Source: CAZDBA01 sp965224765
GTDB taxonomy: Bacteria > Planctomycetota > Planctomycetia > Pirellulales > Pirellulaceae
Assembly: GCA_965224765.1 (NCBI GenBank)
Contig: CBDDAC010000029.1
Span: forward strand, 310,001 to 374,000
Reading direction: 5' to 3'
DNA: 64,000 bases
The translations under genes and the position numbers were made by a program. Shown piece by piece: positions 53,901 to 63,469 of the stretch; position 1 is the stretch's first letter, and every line of letters starts with the position of its first letter. Under the pieces are notes generated by a model that saw only the letters and a list, made by a program, of their open reading frames with translations, was not told where the DNA came from and ran no database searches.

Positions 53901-54886
53901 TAAAACTTTCGGGTCGCTTTGACTATCGTTCGATACGGTGCAGGGTACCCCTCGATGGTCAACGAATCGTCGTTGGGGTCCAGGAAATCTGCAAGGCTTT
54001 CAAAAGTCATAAACGGGGTGCGACGTTGTTCTTCGATAGTAACTTTGGTGTGACTGATCAATTCGATTTCGCGGAATCCGGCACGGCGAACCCAATTGAT
54101 CAAGCAATCTTTGGTTGGCATGAAGTAAACGTTGCGAGCTTTTGCATAGCGATCTTTGGGAAACAGAGCGGTGGAACCCTCTCCCGGTATCGTTTGGCAT
54201 TCAATGATCGCAATTCCATCAATTCGCAATGACGGAATCAGGCTGCGGAGAACATCGAGGGGGCTTCGGTGGTGATAGAGGATTCCCATCAGAAACGCGA
54301 CATCGAAAGTCTTTTCAAAAACGTGGAGATGATCAAATCCCATTCGCTCATATTGCAGGTTCTTCATCTGCAAGAATCGCTGCATCAGTTCAAACGCGTA
54401 GAAAAACGGAATCGACGGATCCATTCCCAAAACAGCTCGCGGGTTTTGTGCCGCAGCACGAAACATGTAGTAGCCGTTGCCACATCCGACATCGAGAACA
54501 TGCTGACCTGACAAATCGCCAGTGGCTTCGGCGACCCGATTCCATTTCTTGTCCGATCGCCATTCCGCGTCAATTTCATAGTCGAAAAGCTTGAAAGGGC
54601 CTTTGCGCCATGGATGAAGCGCGTCCACTGCGGCCTGCAACTTGGAAAACTGGTCGTCCGTTAGATCTGTACGCCTTCCGATGGTAACATGGTCGCTTGC
54701 CAAATCGACATCGAGCGGAGCTTGGAGATCGGACGCGGTTGGAAGCAGCTCAAGGGCCTCGGCCATCGTCTTGAACTTTTGAATTTCAAGCTGTTTGTCG
54801 GCCTCTTCCCGAATTCTTTGCACTTCATCCACATCAACATTTGGCAATAATTGTTGAAGCATGTCAGGGCGTTGCCAAACTATCAT
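53900..54886 (-). CDS. cmoB: tRNA U34 carboxymethyltransferase CmoB
   Basis: A 328-residue SAM-type methyltransferase with the CmoB pattern: RKGPFKLFDYEIDAEWRSDKKW, the SAM-fold loop VLDVGCGNGYYMFRA near 130-145, FDVAFLMGILYHHRSPL near 195, and KDRYAKARNVYFMPTKDCLINWV. CmoB uses carboxy-SAM to turn 5-hydroxyuridine-34 into cmo5U in tRNAs. The divergent neighbour is CmoA, which makes carboxy-SAM, so the pair completes the route. The start codons of the two genes are only 20 bases apart. Confidence 0.93.
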   Translation of the reverse strand: MIVWQRPDMLQQLLPNVDVDEVQRIREEADKQLEIQKFKTMAEALELLPTASDLQAPLDVDLASDHVTIGRRTDLTDDQFSKLQAAVDALHPWRKGPFKLFDYEIDAEWRSDKKWNRVAEATGDLSGQHVLDVGCGNGYYMFRAAAQNPRAVLGMDPSIPFFYAFELMQRFLQMKNLQYERMGFDHLHVFEKTFDVAFLMGILYHHRSPLDVLRSLIPSLRIDGIAIIECQTIPGEGSTALFPKDRYAKARNVYFMPTKDCLINWVRRAGFREIELISHTKVTIEEQRRTPFMTFESLADFLDPNDDSLTIEGYPAPYRTIVKATRKF

Positions 54887-54906
54887 TTTTCAAAGTACCG
54901 TTTCAA

Positions 54907-55638
54907 ATGGTTCAGACTGATCGACTTTTTCACGAAATGGATCCGGGATGTGGCGAGTTTTCGTTTGACGAAAACGTGGCTCATGTCTTCGATGATATGA
55001 TTTCGCGCAGTATCCCGCTATACACGGATGTCCAGAGAAGCATCCCTGTACTGGCTGAACTGCTGGATCACGACCCCATCAAAGTCATTGACCTGGGTTG
55101 TTCAACGGGAACGTCACTCATTCACCTGGCCAAAACGCTGCCCGAAAGAAACCTAGAGTTAATCGGAGTTGACAATTCCGAGGCCATGTTGGCCAAGTGC
55201 CATGAGAAACTGAGGGCGCTGGAGTTTTCTGAAAAAATCACTACTCACCATGCCGATATCAGCGACTTCAAATTCTCGGAAGCCTCGATTGTGTTGATGA
55301 ACTATACGCTTCAGTTTGTTGAGGTTGATTCGCGCCCAAAAATTCTGCGTCGACTTTGCGATTCTATTCAACCCGGTGGTTTCCTGCTGGTCAGTGAAAA
55401 AGTGATCCACAACGATGTGGCAACCGATCACGCGCTGGTCGAGCTCTATTTTGAATTCAAACGGCGGCAGGGTTACAGTGAACTTGAAATTTTCCGAAAG
55501 CGAGACGCTCTGGAGAATGTTCTCGTGCCACTGACCGTTGATCAAAACCTGGAAATGTTTCGTCAAGCTGGTTTTGGCCGCGTTGAGGTACTGCTGAAAT
55601 GGTTTAATTTCGCGACCTTCGTCTGCTACCCCAAGTGA
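54907..55638 (+). CDS. cmoA: Carboxy-S-adenosyl-L-methionine synthase CmoA
   Basis: A 243-residue enzyme that makes carboxy-SAM from SAM and prephenate. It starts at the ATG 54907; an in-frame TTG at 54841 lies inside cmoB. The family start FSFDENVAHVFDDMISRSIPLYTD is clear. The SAM loop VIDLGCSTGTS is near 60-70 and GVDNSEAMLAKC near 87-98, with NYTLQFVE and the C-terminal LLKWFNFATFVCY. It works with CmoB, encoded divergently. Confidence 0.94.
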   Translation: MVQTDRLFHEMDPGCGEFSFDENVAHVFDDMISRSIPLYTDVQRSIPVLAELLDHDPIKVIDLGCSTGTSLIHLAKTLPERNLELIGVDNSEAMLAKCHEKLRALEFSEKITTHHADISDFKFSEASIVLMNYTLQFVEVDSRPKILRRLCDSIQPGGFLLVSEKVIHNDVATDHALVELYFEFKRRQGYSELEIFRKRDALENVLVPLTVDQNLEMFRQAGFGRVEVLLKWFNFATFVCYPK

Positions 55639-55725
55639 AACGATGGCAGGGGCTTGGCGTTGGAAAGAAGCAAGCCGCGGGTTGCAATCAACCTACTTTC
55701 ACCAAAGACCCATAAACGATTTCAA

Positions 55726-56748
55726 CTAACGAAATAGTTCGGTGAGAATCTCAGTTGCTGATTCCCAGTTATCTGCCGCAGCATCGAAGTCGACTGACAT
55801 TACTTTCAGATCATCCGGCTGAGCCCGCGACTTTTCTTTGGCATGCTGGCTCAAAGGGAACTGAGCGCTTCGGCCGACAGCAAGTTGGTCTTCAACACCC
55901 GCCTCCAGAAGAAAATCCACAAGCCTCTTGGCGTGCTCGAAATTGGGGCCCCCCTTGATGATGCAAAGCGTGTTGGGAATTAACAACGTGCCCGATTGCT
56001 GGTCTGCTTGATCAGGAAAAATCATGATGACAGGCTGCCCCGAGTCCATTTCGATGATTGCATCATCGGTGTCAGTGATCCCCCAGGCGTACCGCCCTTG
56101 AGCGACATTCAATGCCACTTGCTTGTTGCCGCTTTCGATGTTCACATTCTCTTTCACTGCCGCAAAAAATGAACTTGCCTCTTGGTTGCCCCACTGGCTG
56201 AACAGAACGGCGGCGTGAGTTGCTGTGGTTCCAAACAGCGGTTTTGCGATCCCGCACTTGCCTTTCCATTTTGGGTCGACCAAATCGTGAATCGAGGTTG
56301 GTCGCTCGTTCGGGTCAGGAAGCAAGTCGGTGTTGACAATCAGTACTCGCGCTCGAGCCGCAAACCCATGCCAGTGTCCTTCGCTGGAATGAAACTGGGC
56401 CGGATAATTTTCGGCTAGAGGACTTATGTAGGCCTCCAATATCCCAAGTTTTTTCAGCCGAAGCGTATGCAGAATTTCGTTGTTCCAAAATACGTCACCT
56501 CGAGGCTTGTTTGCCGTTTGAATGATTTCATTCGCATGTCCGACGGTTTTGTTGGATTCCCAGTCAAACTTGGGCAGAACCTTGATTCCGGACTGTTTCT
56601 CGAAATCATCCAAAATCGCCTTGGAGAATTCTTTGTCGAGCGCCGCGTACACCACCACTTCATTTTGAGAGCGGCCAATACATCCGCCAAACGTTCCAAC
56701 CAGAAGGGCGGTAAAAATAAAGCAAAAAGAAAGTGGGAAATTGGACAT
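55726..56748 (-). CDS. Iron(III)-type ABC transporter solute-binding lipoprotein
   Basis: A 340-residue family 1 solute-binding protein. The ATG at 56748 is preferred to a TTG at 56781, because it gives a signal peptide with lipobox FGGC (about 20-23). The mature start VVVYAALDKEFSKAILDDFEKQSGIKV is the FbpA/FutA ferric-binding pattern, and later GDVFWNNEILHTLRLKKLG and LIVNTDLL match the same group. Iron-coordinating tyrosines are not obvious, so the ligand could also be a phosphate-type anion or a polyamine. No permease or ATPase gene is next to it, so the rest of the transporter is elsewhere. Confidence 0.85.
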   Translation of the reverse strand: MSNFPLSFCFIFTALLVGTFGGCIGRSQNEVVVYAALDKEFSKAILDDFEKQSGIKVLPKFDWESNKTVGHANEIIQTANKPRGDVFWNNEILHTLRLKKLGILEAYISPLAENYPAQFHSSEGHWHGFAARARVLIVNTDLLPDPNERPTSIHDLVDPKWKGKCGIAKPLFGTTATHAAVLFSQWGNQEASSFFAAVKENVNIESGNKQVALNVAQGRYAWGITDTDDAIIEMDSGQPVIMIFPDQADQQSGTLLIPNTLCIIKGGPNFEHAKRLVDFLLEAGVEDQLAVGRSAQFPLSQHAKEKSRAQPDDLKVMSVDFDAAADNWESATEILTELFR

Positions 56749-56813
56749 CTGGCTTGGTATTTGAGTTCGATTGACAAACAATAGAGGGTCGGCAAAACCA
56801 TAAGACGAATTGT

Positions 56814-58139
56814 ATGACGAAATTCTACTCTATTCTAATCATTGCATTGACTGTGCTTGGCTGCACTTCAAGTACTTTTGGGCAGCGTGACCTTGAGGCA
56901 ATGAAACGTCTTAACTCAAAGATGCCGCCACCGATGGAAATCGACGAGGATCTTGTCGATTCCTGCGCCATCAAACGCATTGAATCCAAATACGTTGTCA
57001 TCTACACCGATATTCGAGACCGTGCCGAAATCGACGAATTGGGAAAGGTCTTTGATCTCGGCGTTGAAGAACTTTGTGAGTATTTTGAAGTGGACCCAGC
57101 TCAATTGGAGGGCTGGCAACTTAGCGCTTTCATCATCGAGGATAAAACCCGATTCGAAAACGCCAACCTCTTTCCCGATGACCTGCCCGATTTTCCTGCC
57201 GGTTACAATTACGGCCACCACATGTGGGTCTATTTGCAACCGGGCAATTATTACACGCGACACCTGCTGCTCCACGAAGGAACTCACGCGTTCATGCAAT
57301 GGAATCTTGGGGGAAGTGGTCAGCCCTGGTATAGCGAAGGAATGGCCGAGATGCTCGGCGTTCATCGATGGTCAGATGGCCAGCTGAAAATGAATTATCG
57401 TTTGCGCAGCAAAGAAGAAGCCGAGTATTGGGGTCGTGTCAAAATCATCAACGAAGATGTGGCAGCCGGTGACGCCAAAATCCTGGAGCAAGTTTTTCGA
57501 ATTCAAAACACTGCGTTTCGAAGCGTCCGATCTTATGCCTGGGCCTGGGCGGCGTGCAAGTTCTTCAGCCAGCATCCCTTGTCAAAGGCCCAGTTCGATA
57601 ACCTTCGCAACAACGCCAGCGAGCTGACCAATGACTTTAATATCAAGTTTTTTCGCGCGATAAAAAATGACTTGCCACAACTGCGAAAAGACTGGCAGCT
57701 ATTCATCCACGAAATGGATTATGGAATTCAAGTTGGACAACTCAGTATTTTCGATGCGGTTGCTGGTGACGACGACTCGACATTCAGTATCGACGCCACT
57801 CGCGGTTGGCAGAAAACCGAGTTCGCCGTAGCAAAAGGGAAAACCTATACGATCTCCGCTCGCGGTCGCTACCAAATTGCCAACCAGGGAGAACCATGGC
57901 CTTGTGAAGCGGGCGGAATCACCATCGAATACTATCGCGGTCACCCGCTGGGAATGTTGATGGCCGGATGCCTCACCGATCAGCAAGACGTCGACGGCCT
58001 AATCAAGCAGCAGCCAATTGGACTTCAAGGAACGTTCACTGCGAAACGTGATGGAATCATCTGTTTTCGGGTCAATGAATCACCAGCCCGCCTAGACGAT
58101 AATTCTGGTTCGTTGGTGGTAATGATCCGTGAAGATTAG
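56814..58139 (+). CDS. Secreted gluzincin metallopeptidase-like protein
   Basis: A 441-residue exported protein with a signal sequence ending TFGQ (about 23). The zinc site is HEGTHAF (H154, E155, H158) with the third ligand E175 in YSEGMAEML, the spacing of peptidase-MA-type gluzincins. The N-terminal part (50-130) and a helical part (200-310) surround it. Residues 320-441 form a beta-rich domain (TYTISARGRYQIA, GIICFRVNESPARL) that could bind carbohydrate or protein. Substrate unknown. It is divergent from the solute-binding lipoprotein with 65 bases between starts. Confidence 0.85.
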   Translation: MTKFYSILIIALTVLGCTSSTFGQRDLEAMKRLNSKMPPPMEIDEDLVDSCAIKRIESKYVVIYTDIRDRAEIDELGKVFDLGVEELCEYFEVDPAQLEGWQLSAFIIEDKTRFENANLFPDDLPDFPAGYNYGHHMWVYLQPGNYYTRHLLLHEGTHAFMQWNLGGSGQPWYSEGMAEMLGVHRWSDGQLKMNYRLRSKEEAEYWGRVKIINEDVAAGDAKILEQVFRIQNTAFRSVRSYAWAWAACKFFSQHPLSKAQFDNLRNNASELTNDFNIKFFRAIKNDLPQLRKDWQLFIHEMDYGIQVGQLSIFDAVAGDDDSTFSIDATRGWQKTEFAVAKGKTYTISARGRYQIANQGEPWPCEAGGITIEYYRGHPLGMLMAGCLTDQQDVDGLIKQQPIGLQGTFTAKRDGIICFRVNESPARLDDNSGSLVVMIRED

Positions 58140-58407
58140 GCGGAAATCGCCAGCGGTTTTGCCGCAGGAAAAACGGATTGCTCGCAAGGCAAGCGTTTAT
58201 TCGAGTCGTGGGGCCAATAACCTGATTTTTCGTGACCCTGACCCGTTGACCACTTCTTGATCGCTTTCGACAATCGAAGCTATGTTTCCTTCAAACCGCC
58301 GGTGCAATTGCACCGACTCGTAGCGTTCCTCGCTATGTTTTGCGATGCAAAAATCCGCTATACCTAACGAAACGCCCATCTTAACAAAACGCGATCTTGA
58401 GTCATCT
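58140..58407. other. Spacer before glyA with R1-like remnant
   Basis: Near 58346-58380 the sequence AAAAATCCGCTATACCTAAC resembles the right part of repeat R1 and reads towards glyA. It is too diverged to be counted as a sure copy. I see no glycine-riboswitch-like structure. Confidence 0.4.
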
Positions 58408-59658
58408 ATGAACCACCTTCAACACTACGACCCAGAAATATTCAACGCAATCGCCAAAGAAGCCGAACGTCAACACGATGGCCTGGAAATGATTGCCAGC
58501 GAAAACTACACCAGCCCTTCAGTAATGGAAGCCGCCGGTAGCATACTTACCAACAAATATGCCGAAGGTTATCCCGGTCGTCGATACTACGGTGGCTGTG
58601 AGTTTGCGGATGTCATCGAGAACGTCGCTCGCGACCGGGCCAAGGAGTTGTTCGGCGCCGAATTTGCAAACGTGCAACCCCATAGCGGATCCCAATCCAA
58701 TCAAGCGGTCTACATGACGCTACTGAATCCTGGCGATACCGTACTGGGTCTTGATCTTGCACATGGTGGACATCTGACTCATGGGATGAAGCTCAACCTG
58801 TCAGGCCAGCTATACAATTTCATCCACTACGGTGTGAACGAGAAAACTCATTTATTGGACTTTGACCAAATTGCTTCGCTCGCCAAGGAGCATAAACCCA
58901 AATTGATCGTCGCTGGAGCCAGCGCATATCCGCGCGAAATCAAACACGGCAAGTTCAAAGAGATTGCAGATTCAATCGGCGCTCAATTGTTTGTTGATAT
59001 GGCTCACTATGCCGGACTCGTTGCCGGTGGTGTTCATGATAACCCAGTCGAGGTTGCTGACTTCGTAACGACAACCACTCACAAAACGCTTCGAGGTCCT
59101 AGGGGCGGCTTGATCCTGTGTAAAAAATCCTCGGCCAAAAACATCAATCGCAGCGTTTTTCCCGGAATGCAGGGAGGCCCGCTGATGCACGTCATCGCGG
59201 GAAAGGCCGTTTGTTTTAGTGAAGCCATGAAACCTGAATTCAAGACCTATGCCCAAAACGTGATCGACAATGCCAAGGCGCTTGCCGAAGCCCTGATTTC
59301 AGGCGGACTGAAGTTAAGCACCGGCGGCACAGAGAATCATCTTGTACTGGTGGATGTCACGCCATTTGGAATCGGTGGAAAAATTGCCGACTCGGTACTT
59401 CATCAATGTGGAATCACCGTCAACATGAACATGATCCCCTTTGATCAGCGAAAACCGTTGGACCCAAGTGGTGTTCGCATCGGAACTCCTGCTTTGACCA
59501 CGCGTGGACTGGGCGTCAATCAAATGACTGAGATCGGCGGTTGGATTTGTCAGGCGCTCAAGAGTCCCGATGATGAAACGTTACTTTCTACCATTCGGTC
59601 TCGCGTATCAGATATGTGCCAACATTTCCCGGTCCCTGCAGCTGCCGTTACTGTGTAG
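58408..59658 (+). CDS. glyA: Serine hydroxymethyltransferase
   Basis: A 416-residue PLP enzyme. I choose the ATG at 58408, which gives the normal start (LQHYDPEIFNAIAKEAERQHDGLEMIASENY); an upstream ATG at 58345 would add 21 residues from the spacer. The PLP lysine lies in TTTTHKTLRGPRGG near 225, with YAEGYPGRRYYGGCE and NVQPHSGSQSN earlier. It interconverts serine and glycine and supplies one-carbon units for folate. The terminator at 59685 ends it. Confidence 0.96.
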   Translation: MNHLQHYDPEIFNAIAKEAERQHDGLEMIASENYTSPSVMEAAGSILTNKYAEGYPGRRYYGGCEFADVIENVARDRAKELFGAEFANVQPHSGSQSNQAVYMTLLNPGDTVLGLDLAHGGHLTHGMKLNLSGQLYNFIHYGVNEKTHLLDFDQIASLAKEHKPKLIVAGASAYPREIKHGKFKEIADSIGAQLFVDMAHYAGLVAGGVHDNPVEVADFVTTTTHKTLRGPRGGLILCKKSSAKNINRSVFPGMQGGPLMHVIAGKAVCFSEAMKPEFKTYAQNVIDNAKALAEALISGGLKLSTGGTENHLVLVDVTPFGIGGKIADSVLHQCGITVNMNMIPFDQRKPLDPSGVRIGTPALTTRGLGVNQMTEIGGWICQALKSPDDETLLSTIRSRVSDMCQHFPVPAAAVTV

Positions 59659-59684
59659 AGCGAGTTGAACAACCAAGTCAATAA

Positions 59685-59712
59685 AAAAGGCCAGCATCAA
59701 AGCTGGCCTTTT
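59685..59712. terminator. Bidirectional terminator after glyA
   Basis: AAAAGGCCAGC, a 6-base loop, then the exact complement GCTGGCCTTTT. It serves glyA on the plus strand and the acidic-tail gene ending at 59754 on the minus strand. Confidence 0.9.
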
Positions 59713-59753
59713 CTGTTATTGAACGAAGACAACATTCGTTTGCCGTAGCAATC

Positions 59754-60437
59754 CTAGTTGTCGTCATCTTTCTTGTCAGAATCTTTTTCTGTCGTGTTCT
59801 CGGTGTCAGCGTCGTCCGAGTCAGCGTCGTCCGAGTCAGCATCATTCGAGTCAGCATCATTCGAGTCCGAATCGGCACCGGCATTATCACCTGTTGGGCG
59901 TCCACCACCGCCACCGCGAGGTGGCCTAGGTCCACCGCCACCGCCGCGATCCGACGGCGCTCCCTGAATCCTGTTTCCATCTTCAAAACCCGTATTCAAC
60001 TGATCCTCTGAGATAGCAATACTGGATTGTGAAAACACAACGACATCATCGAGATAGGCAAATTCGACGAGTCGAGAAGCAAGCCCAGGAACGATTCGTC
60101 GAAAATTGTAGGTTTCGATATCGAACGTCTTAGGTTTAAACTTGGCCATAAACTCTTTGTCGTCCACCATATCTTCTGGCGGTTCCTGAGTGTATTTGCG
60201 TGAGGAGCGACTTGCCCAACGTCCTATCAACTCGTGAACCTTTTCTCGATTGATTCGCTTGCCGTCGGCACCTCTTTTGTTGGCAAGATCTTGAACTTCC
60301 AACATCTTCTTTTCGGCGCCGGGAACCAACACCTCTTTGTCGTAATAATAGCCACCGACAACAGCCGCCATTACGCCCAGGAGCACAAGGATTCTTATCA
60401 TAAATCCTTTCCCGTAAGCTGAACCTTCTTTACCCAT
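59754..60437 (-). CDS. Membrane-anchored protein with acidic repeat tail
   Basis: I do not recognise this 227-residue protein. One membrane helix lies near residues 13-30 (MIRILVLLGVMAAVVGGYYY). A soluble region of about 130 residues with charged helices and a beta segment (YLDDVVVFSQSSIAI) follows. Then come a Gly/Arg/Pro stretch (near 165-180) and a tail of five Asp-rich pentapeptide units (DSNDA, DSDDA), encoded by 15-base tandem repeats at about 59805-59865. The tail length may vary between strains. It is 57 bases downstream of fabI on the same strand. Confidence 0.78.
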   Translation of the reverse strand: MGKEGSAYGKGFMIRILVLLGVMAAVVGGYYYDKEVLVPGAEKKMLEVQDLANKRGADGKRINREKVHELIGRWASRSSRKYTQEPPEDMVDDKEFMAKFKPKTFDIETYNFRRIVPGLASRLVEFAYLDDVVVFSQSSIAISEDQLNTGFEDGNRIQGAPSDRGGGGGPRPPRGGGGGRPTGDNAGADSDSNDADSNDADSDDADSDDADTENTTEKDSDKKDDDN

Positions 60438-60494
60438 TTGGATTACCTTATTTTGAAAATACTAAAGATTATAAAGCACTTAGTGAGTCGGAAA

Positions 60495-61382
60495 CTATTG
60501 AGACTTGGCCTTAGCTTTGGCCGCCTCAGAATCCGCTTTAGCTTTCGATTTGATTGCCTCTTTGACACCTGGTAATTCCAGAAGACGTCCCGGAGACCCC
60601 ATCATATTGTACCCACAATCAACGTGCAAGATTTCGCCTGTGATCCCGTCTGACATGTCCGAGAGCAAGAATGCACCGGTCCGGCCGACCTCATCCACTG
60701 AGATATTGCGTCCCATCGGAGCAACCTCAGAGTACATGGCCATCATTTCATTGACGCCCGCGGCGGAGCCAGCAAGCGTTTTAACGGGTCCGGCGCTAAG
60801 AGCATTTACGCGAATTCCCTGTGGTCCGAGTTCGAATGCCGCATAGCGAGTGGCTGACTCGAGGGCCGATTTGCAGATACCCATCACGTTATAGCCTGGC
60901 ACACATTTCTCGCCACCGAAGTAAGTCATACATGCGATTGAGCTACGTTCGGACATAATGTCCTTCGCGGCGTTGCAAACGGCGAGCAAACTGTAGACGC
61001 TGATGTCCATCGCCATTTTGAACCCATCTCGGTTGGTTTCGATGGTATTGCGCTTGAGGTCCTGGATATCGGCAAAAGCGATCGAGTGCAGTAAAAAGTC
61101 AATCTGCCCGAACTCACTTTTCGCTTTTTCCATGACGGCGGCGATGTCCTCGTCGTTCTGAACATTCATCGGCACCAGAAACTTGGCCTCGAAATCCGTC
61201 TTCTCAAGGCATTTTTCCACTCGTCCCCGATTCTTTTTTCGTTCGTCGTCGGGAGGGTCAGGCAGATGGGTAAAACCGCATTCTCCGCCGCCAGCCATGA
61301 TTTGTTGCGCGATGGCCCACGCGATAGATCGATCATTGGCCACTCCAAGGATCAACCCTTTTTTGCCTTCAAACATGTTCAT
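60495..61382 (-). CDS. fabI: Enoyl-ACP reductase (NADH)
   Basis: A 295-residue FabI, longer than the usual 260 by a C-terminal Lys/Ala-rich tail (AIKSKAKADSEAAKAKAKSQ). The cofactor loop is GVANDRSIAWAIA at 13-25. Catalytic Y164 and K171 are in YNVMGICK, with the extra tyrosine Y154. The end GITGEILHVDCGYNMMG is typical. It performs the last reduction of fatty-acid elongation and is the target of triclosan-type inhibitors. A small insert rich in charged residues follows residue 43 (PPDDERKKNRGR). Confidence 0.94.
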   Translation of the reverse strand: MNMFEGKKGLILGVANDRSIAWAIAQQIMAGGGECGFTHLPDPPDDERKKNRGRVEKCLEKTDFEAKFLVPMNVQNDEDIAAVMEKAKSEFGQIDFLLHSIAFADIQDLKRNTIETNRDGFKMAMDISVYSLLAVCNAAKDIMSERSSIACMTYFGGEKCVPGYNVMGICKSALESATRYAAFELGPQGIRVNALSAGPVKTLAGSAAGVNEMMAMYSEVAPMGRNISVDEVGRTGAFLLSDMSDGITGEILHVDCGYNMMGSPGRLLELPGVKEAIKSKAKADSEAAKAKAKSQ

Positions 61383-61543
61383 GCCAAACTGGCTCCTATC
61401 GATATGTCGGACCCGTCAGTCGATAGCCGATTGTGACGGAGATTCAAAATGACTACTCTTTAATGACCCATTTTGATAACAGTTTTCTGCCTTGCCAACA
61501 ATGACCGACTTTCGCGCGATTCGCGCATGAAATTGACGAACTT

Positions 61544-63469
61544 ATGTTAGCCAGCCAAATTCATCGAATCGCCAACGGTAGCGCTGGTCAGATTCTGCTT
61601 CCCGGGATCATGCAACTGGCGCGGGACGCCCCCGATTTTTTCTCGGAAAAGGCGGTGGAATTGATTCTCTCTGCCTGTCAGGAAATCAAATGCCTCGCCA
61701 TTGTCCGTGGCGTCAAAGGCACTTGGAGAACTCGGCACTCGACAGAAGAAGACATCAAACTGCCCATCGATTTGCTAACGGAGACTCTGGATACAGAGTC
61801 TTGCCAGTCCGACAACAACTGGATGGCCACGCCCCTTGGCGTTCCCTGCCAGGACGGTTACCTGCTGGTGGCTCAAGTCAGCTCCCCGCTTGACCCCGCA
61901 GATTATGATTCGATCGCAGCGGCATTCGTGTCCGTGCAAGCGATTGTGGAAAATCAGCAAAGTGAGGCCCGTTCGAGACGTCGCCTTCAAGCCATTCTTG
62001 ACATGACGGTCAACTGGAACCAGCACCGTGAAACCCAAACCCTGCTGAACCAGATCGCCGAAACCTCAACTCGGTTAATCTCCTCGGAACGAGCGACTAT
62101 CTTTCTACCTGATGGGCGGAGTCGCCAATTGATTGGCCGACCTGCGCTGGGTGTAGAAAGTGGTGAACTCCGAATCTCGGCAGGGCAGGGGGTTGTCGGC
62201 GCGGTCATGAGTTCAGGCCAACCCCAACGCGTCGACGAGGACATTGCAACCGAACAAGCTCAAATCAATCGTGCTGTCGATGAGCAACTGGACTTTCAGA
62301 CCCGTTCATTGATTTGCGTTCCCATTGTCAACACGGCAGGCAAGACCATCGGCGCCTTTGAGTTGATCAACAAGATAGGGGGAAACTTTACTGATGCCGA
62401 TCAAGCGGATCTTGTTGAACTGGCAGAACATGCCGCGGTTGCCATTGAAAACACACAGCATGTTGAAAAGCTGGTCAACAAACAAAAGAACGTTGCCGCT
62501 CAGGCTGCGGACCAGGTCAAGCTGATCGGCAAGTGCGACGAAGTTGAAAAGCTAAAGCAAACGATCGAGCGAGTTGCCGGAACTGAACTGTCAGTTTTGA
62601 TAACCGGTGAGAACGGAACGGGTAAAGAAGTCGTCGCGCAAATGATTCACTACCTGAGTGATCGACGAGATCAAATTTTGGTTGCGGTCAATTGTGCCGC
62701 GATTACGGAATCACTTTTGGAAAGTGAACTTTTTGGCCATGAAAAAGGTGCTTTCACTGACGCCCACGAAGCTCGTGTGGGAAAGTTTGAACTGGCCGAC
62801 GGTGGAACATTATTCCTGGACGAAATTGGCGATATGAGCATGGGAGGACAGGCAAAACTGCTACGTGTCCTCGAAGAAAAAGTCGTGGTTCGCGTAGGAG
62901 GTTCGACCACGATCTCAACCAATGCCCGAGTGATCGCAGCCACCAATCAAAATCTACCCGAACTGGTTACGGAAAAGAAATTTCGCGAAGACTTGTTTTT
63001 TCGCCTCAACGTTTTGACGATCGAGCTACCACCGCTTCGAAACCGTGGTGAGGATATCATTCTTCTGGCCGAACATTTTCTGCGTGGATTTTGTGTCAAA
63101 GCTCGACGCGATCCTTTGGCATTTTCAGCGGCAGCAAAAAAACGACTTTTGGGACACAACTGGCCAGGCAACGTACGAGAGCTTCGCAACATGATGGAGC
63201 GGCTGGCTTATTTGTTCCAGGGTGAAAAAGTGGATGCTGACGATCTAGAATTCATCATATCGCCCAGAAAGTCGGGACCAGCGTTCGATATGGACTTGCC
63301 CCTAGGCGATGCGACCCGTGAGTTTCAAGTCGGTTACATCAACCAACACGTCAAACGCGCCGGTGGAAATATGACCGCCGCCGCCGAAAAGCTTGGCCTG
63401 CACCGCAGCAATCTCTATCGAAAAATGCGCCAGCTGGAAATGACCGACGCAGAGGAAGATGAACTGTAG
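61544..63469 (+). CDS. Sigma-54-dependent activator with GAF domain
   Basis: A 641-residue regulator. An N-terminal sensing region of about 140 residues of unknown type is followed by a GAF domain (about 155-310). The AAA+ activator domain is at about 325-565: Walker A GENGTGKE at 355-362, sigma-54 contact loop at 402-407 and Walker B GGTLFLDEIGD. A Fis-type helix-turn-helix lies at about 600-635 (NMTAAAEKLGLHRSNLYRKM). The contact loop reads GAFTDA instead of GAFTGA. It would drive transcription from sigma-54 promoters in response to a ligand or signal bound by the GAF domain. Its targets are not evident from the neighbours. Confidence 0.93.
   Translation: MLASQIHRIANGSAGQILLPGIMQLARDAPDFFSEKAVELILSACQEIKCLAIVRGVKGTWRTRHSTEEDIKLPIDLLTETLDTESCQSDNNWMATPLGVPCQDGYLLVAQVSSPLDPADYDSIAAAFVSVQAIVENQQSEARSRRRLQAILDMTVNWNQHRETQTLLNQIAETSTRLISSERATIFLPDGRSRQLIGRPALGVESGELRISAGQGVVGAVMSSGQPQRVDEDIATEQAQINRAVDEQLDFQTRSLICVPIVNTAGKTIGAFELINKIGGNFTDADQADLVELAEHAAVAIENTQHVEKLVNKQKNVAAQAADQVKLIGKCDEVEKLKQTIERVAGTELSVLITGENGTGKEVVAQMIHYLSDRRDQILVAVNCAAITESLLESELFGHEKGAFTDAHEARVGKFELADGGTLFLDEIGDMSMGGQAKLLRVLEEKVVVRVGGSTTISTNARVIAATNQNLPELVTEKKFREDLFFRLNVLTIELPPLRNRGEDIILLAEHFLRGFCVKARRDPLAFSAAAKKRLLGHNWPGNVRELRNMMERLAYLFQGEKVDADDLEFIISPRKSGPAFDMDLPLGDATREFQVGYINQHVKRAGGNMTAAAEKLGLHRSNLYRKMRQLEMTDAEEDEL

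Noticed and set aside
58140..58407. Glycine riboswitch before glyA
   Set aside because: The spacer does not show the paired aptamer cores expected for that class.
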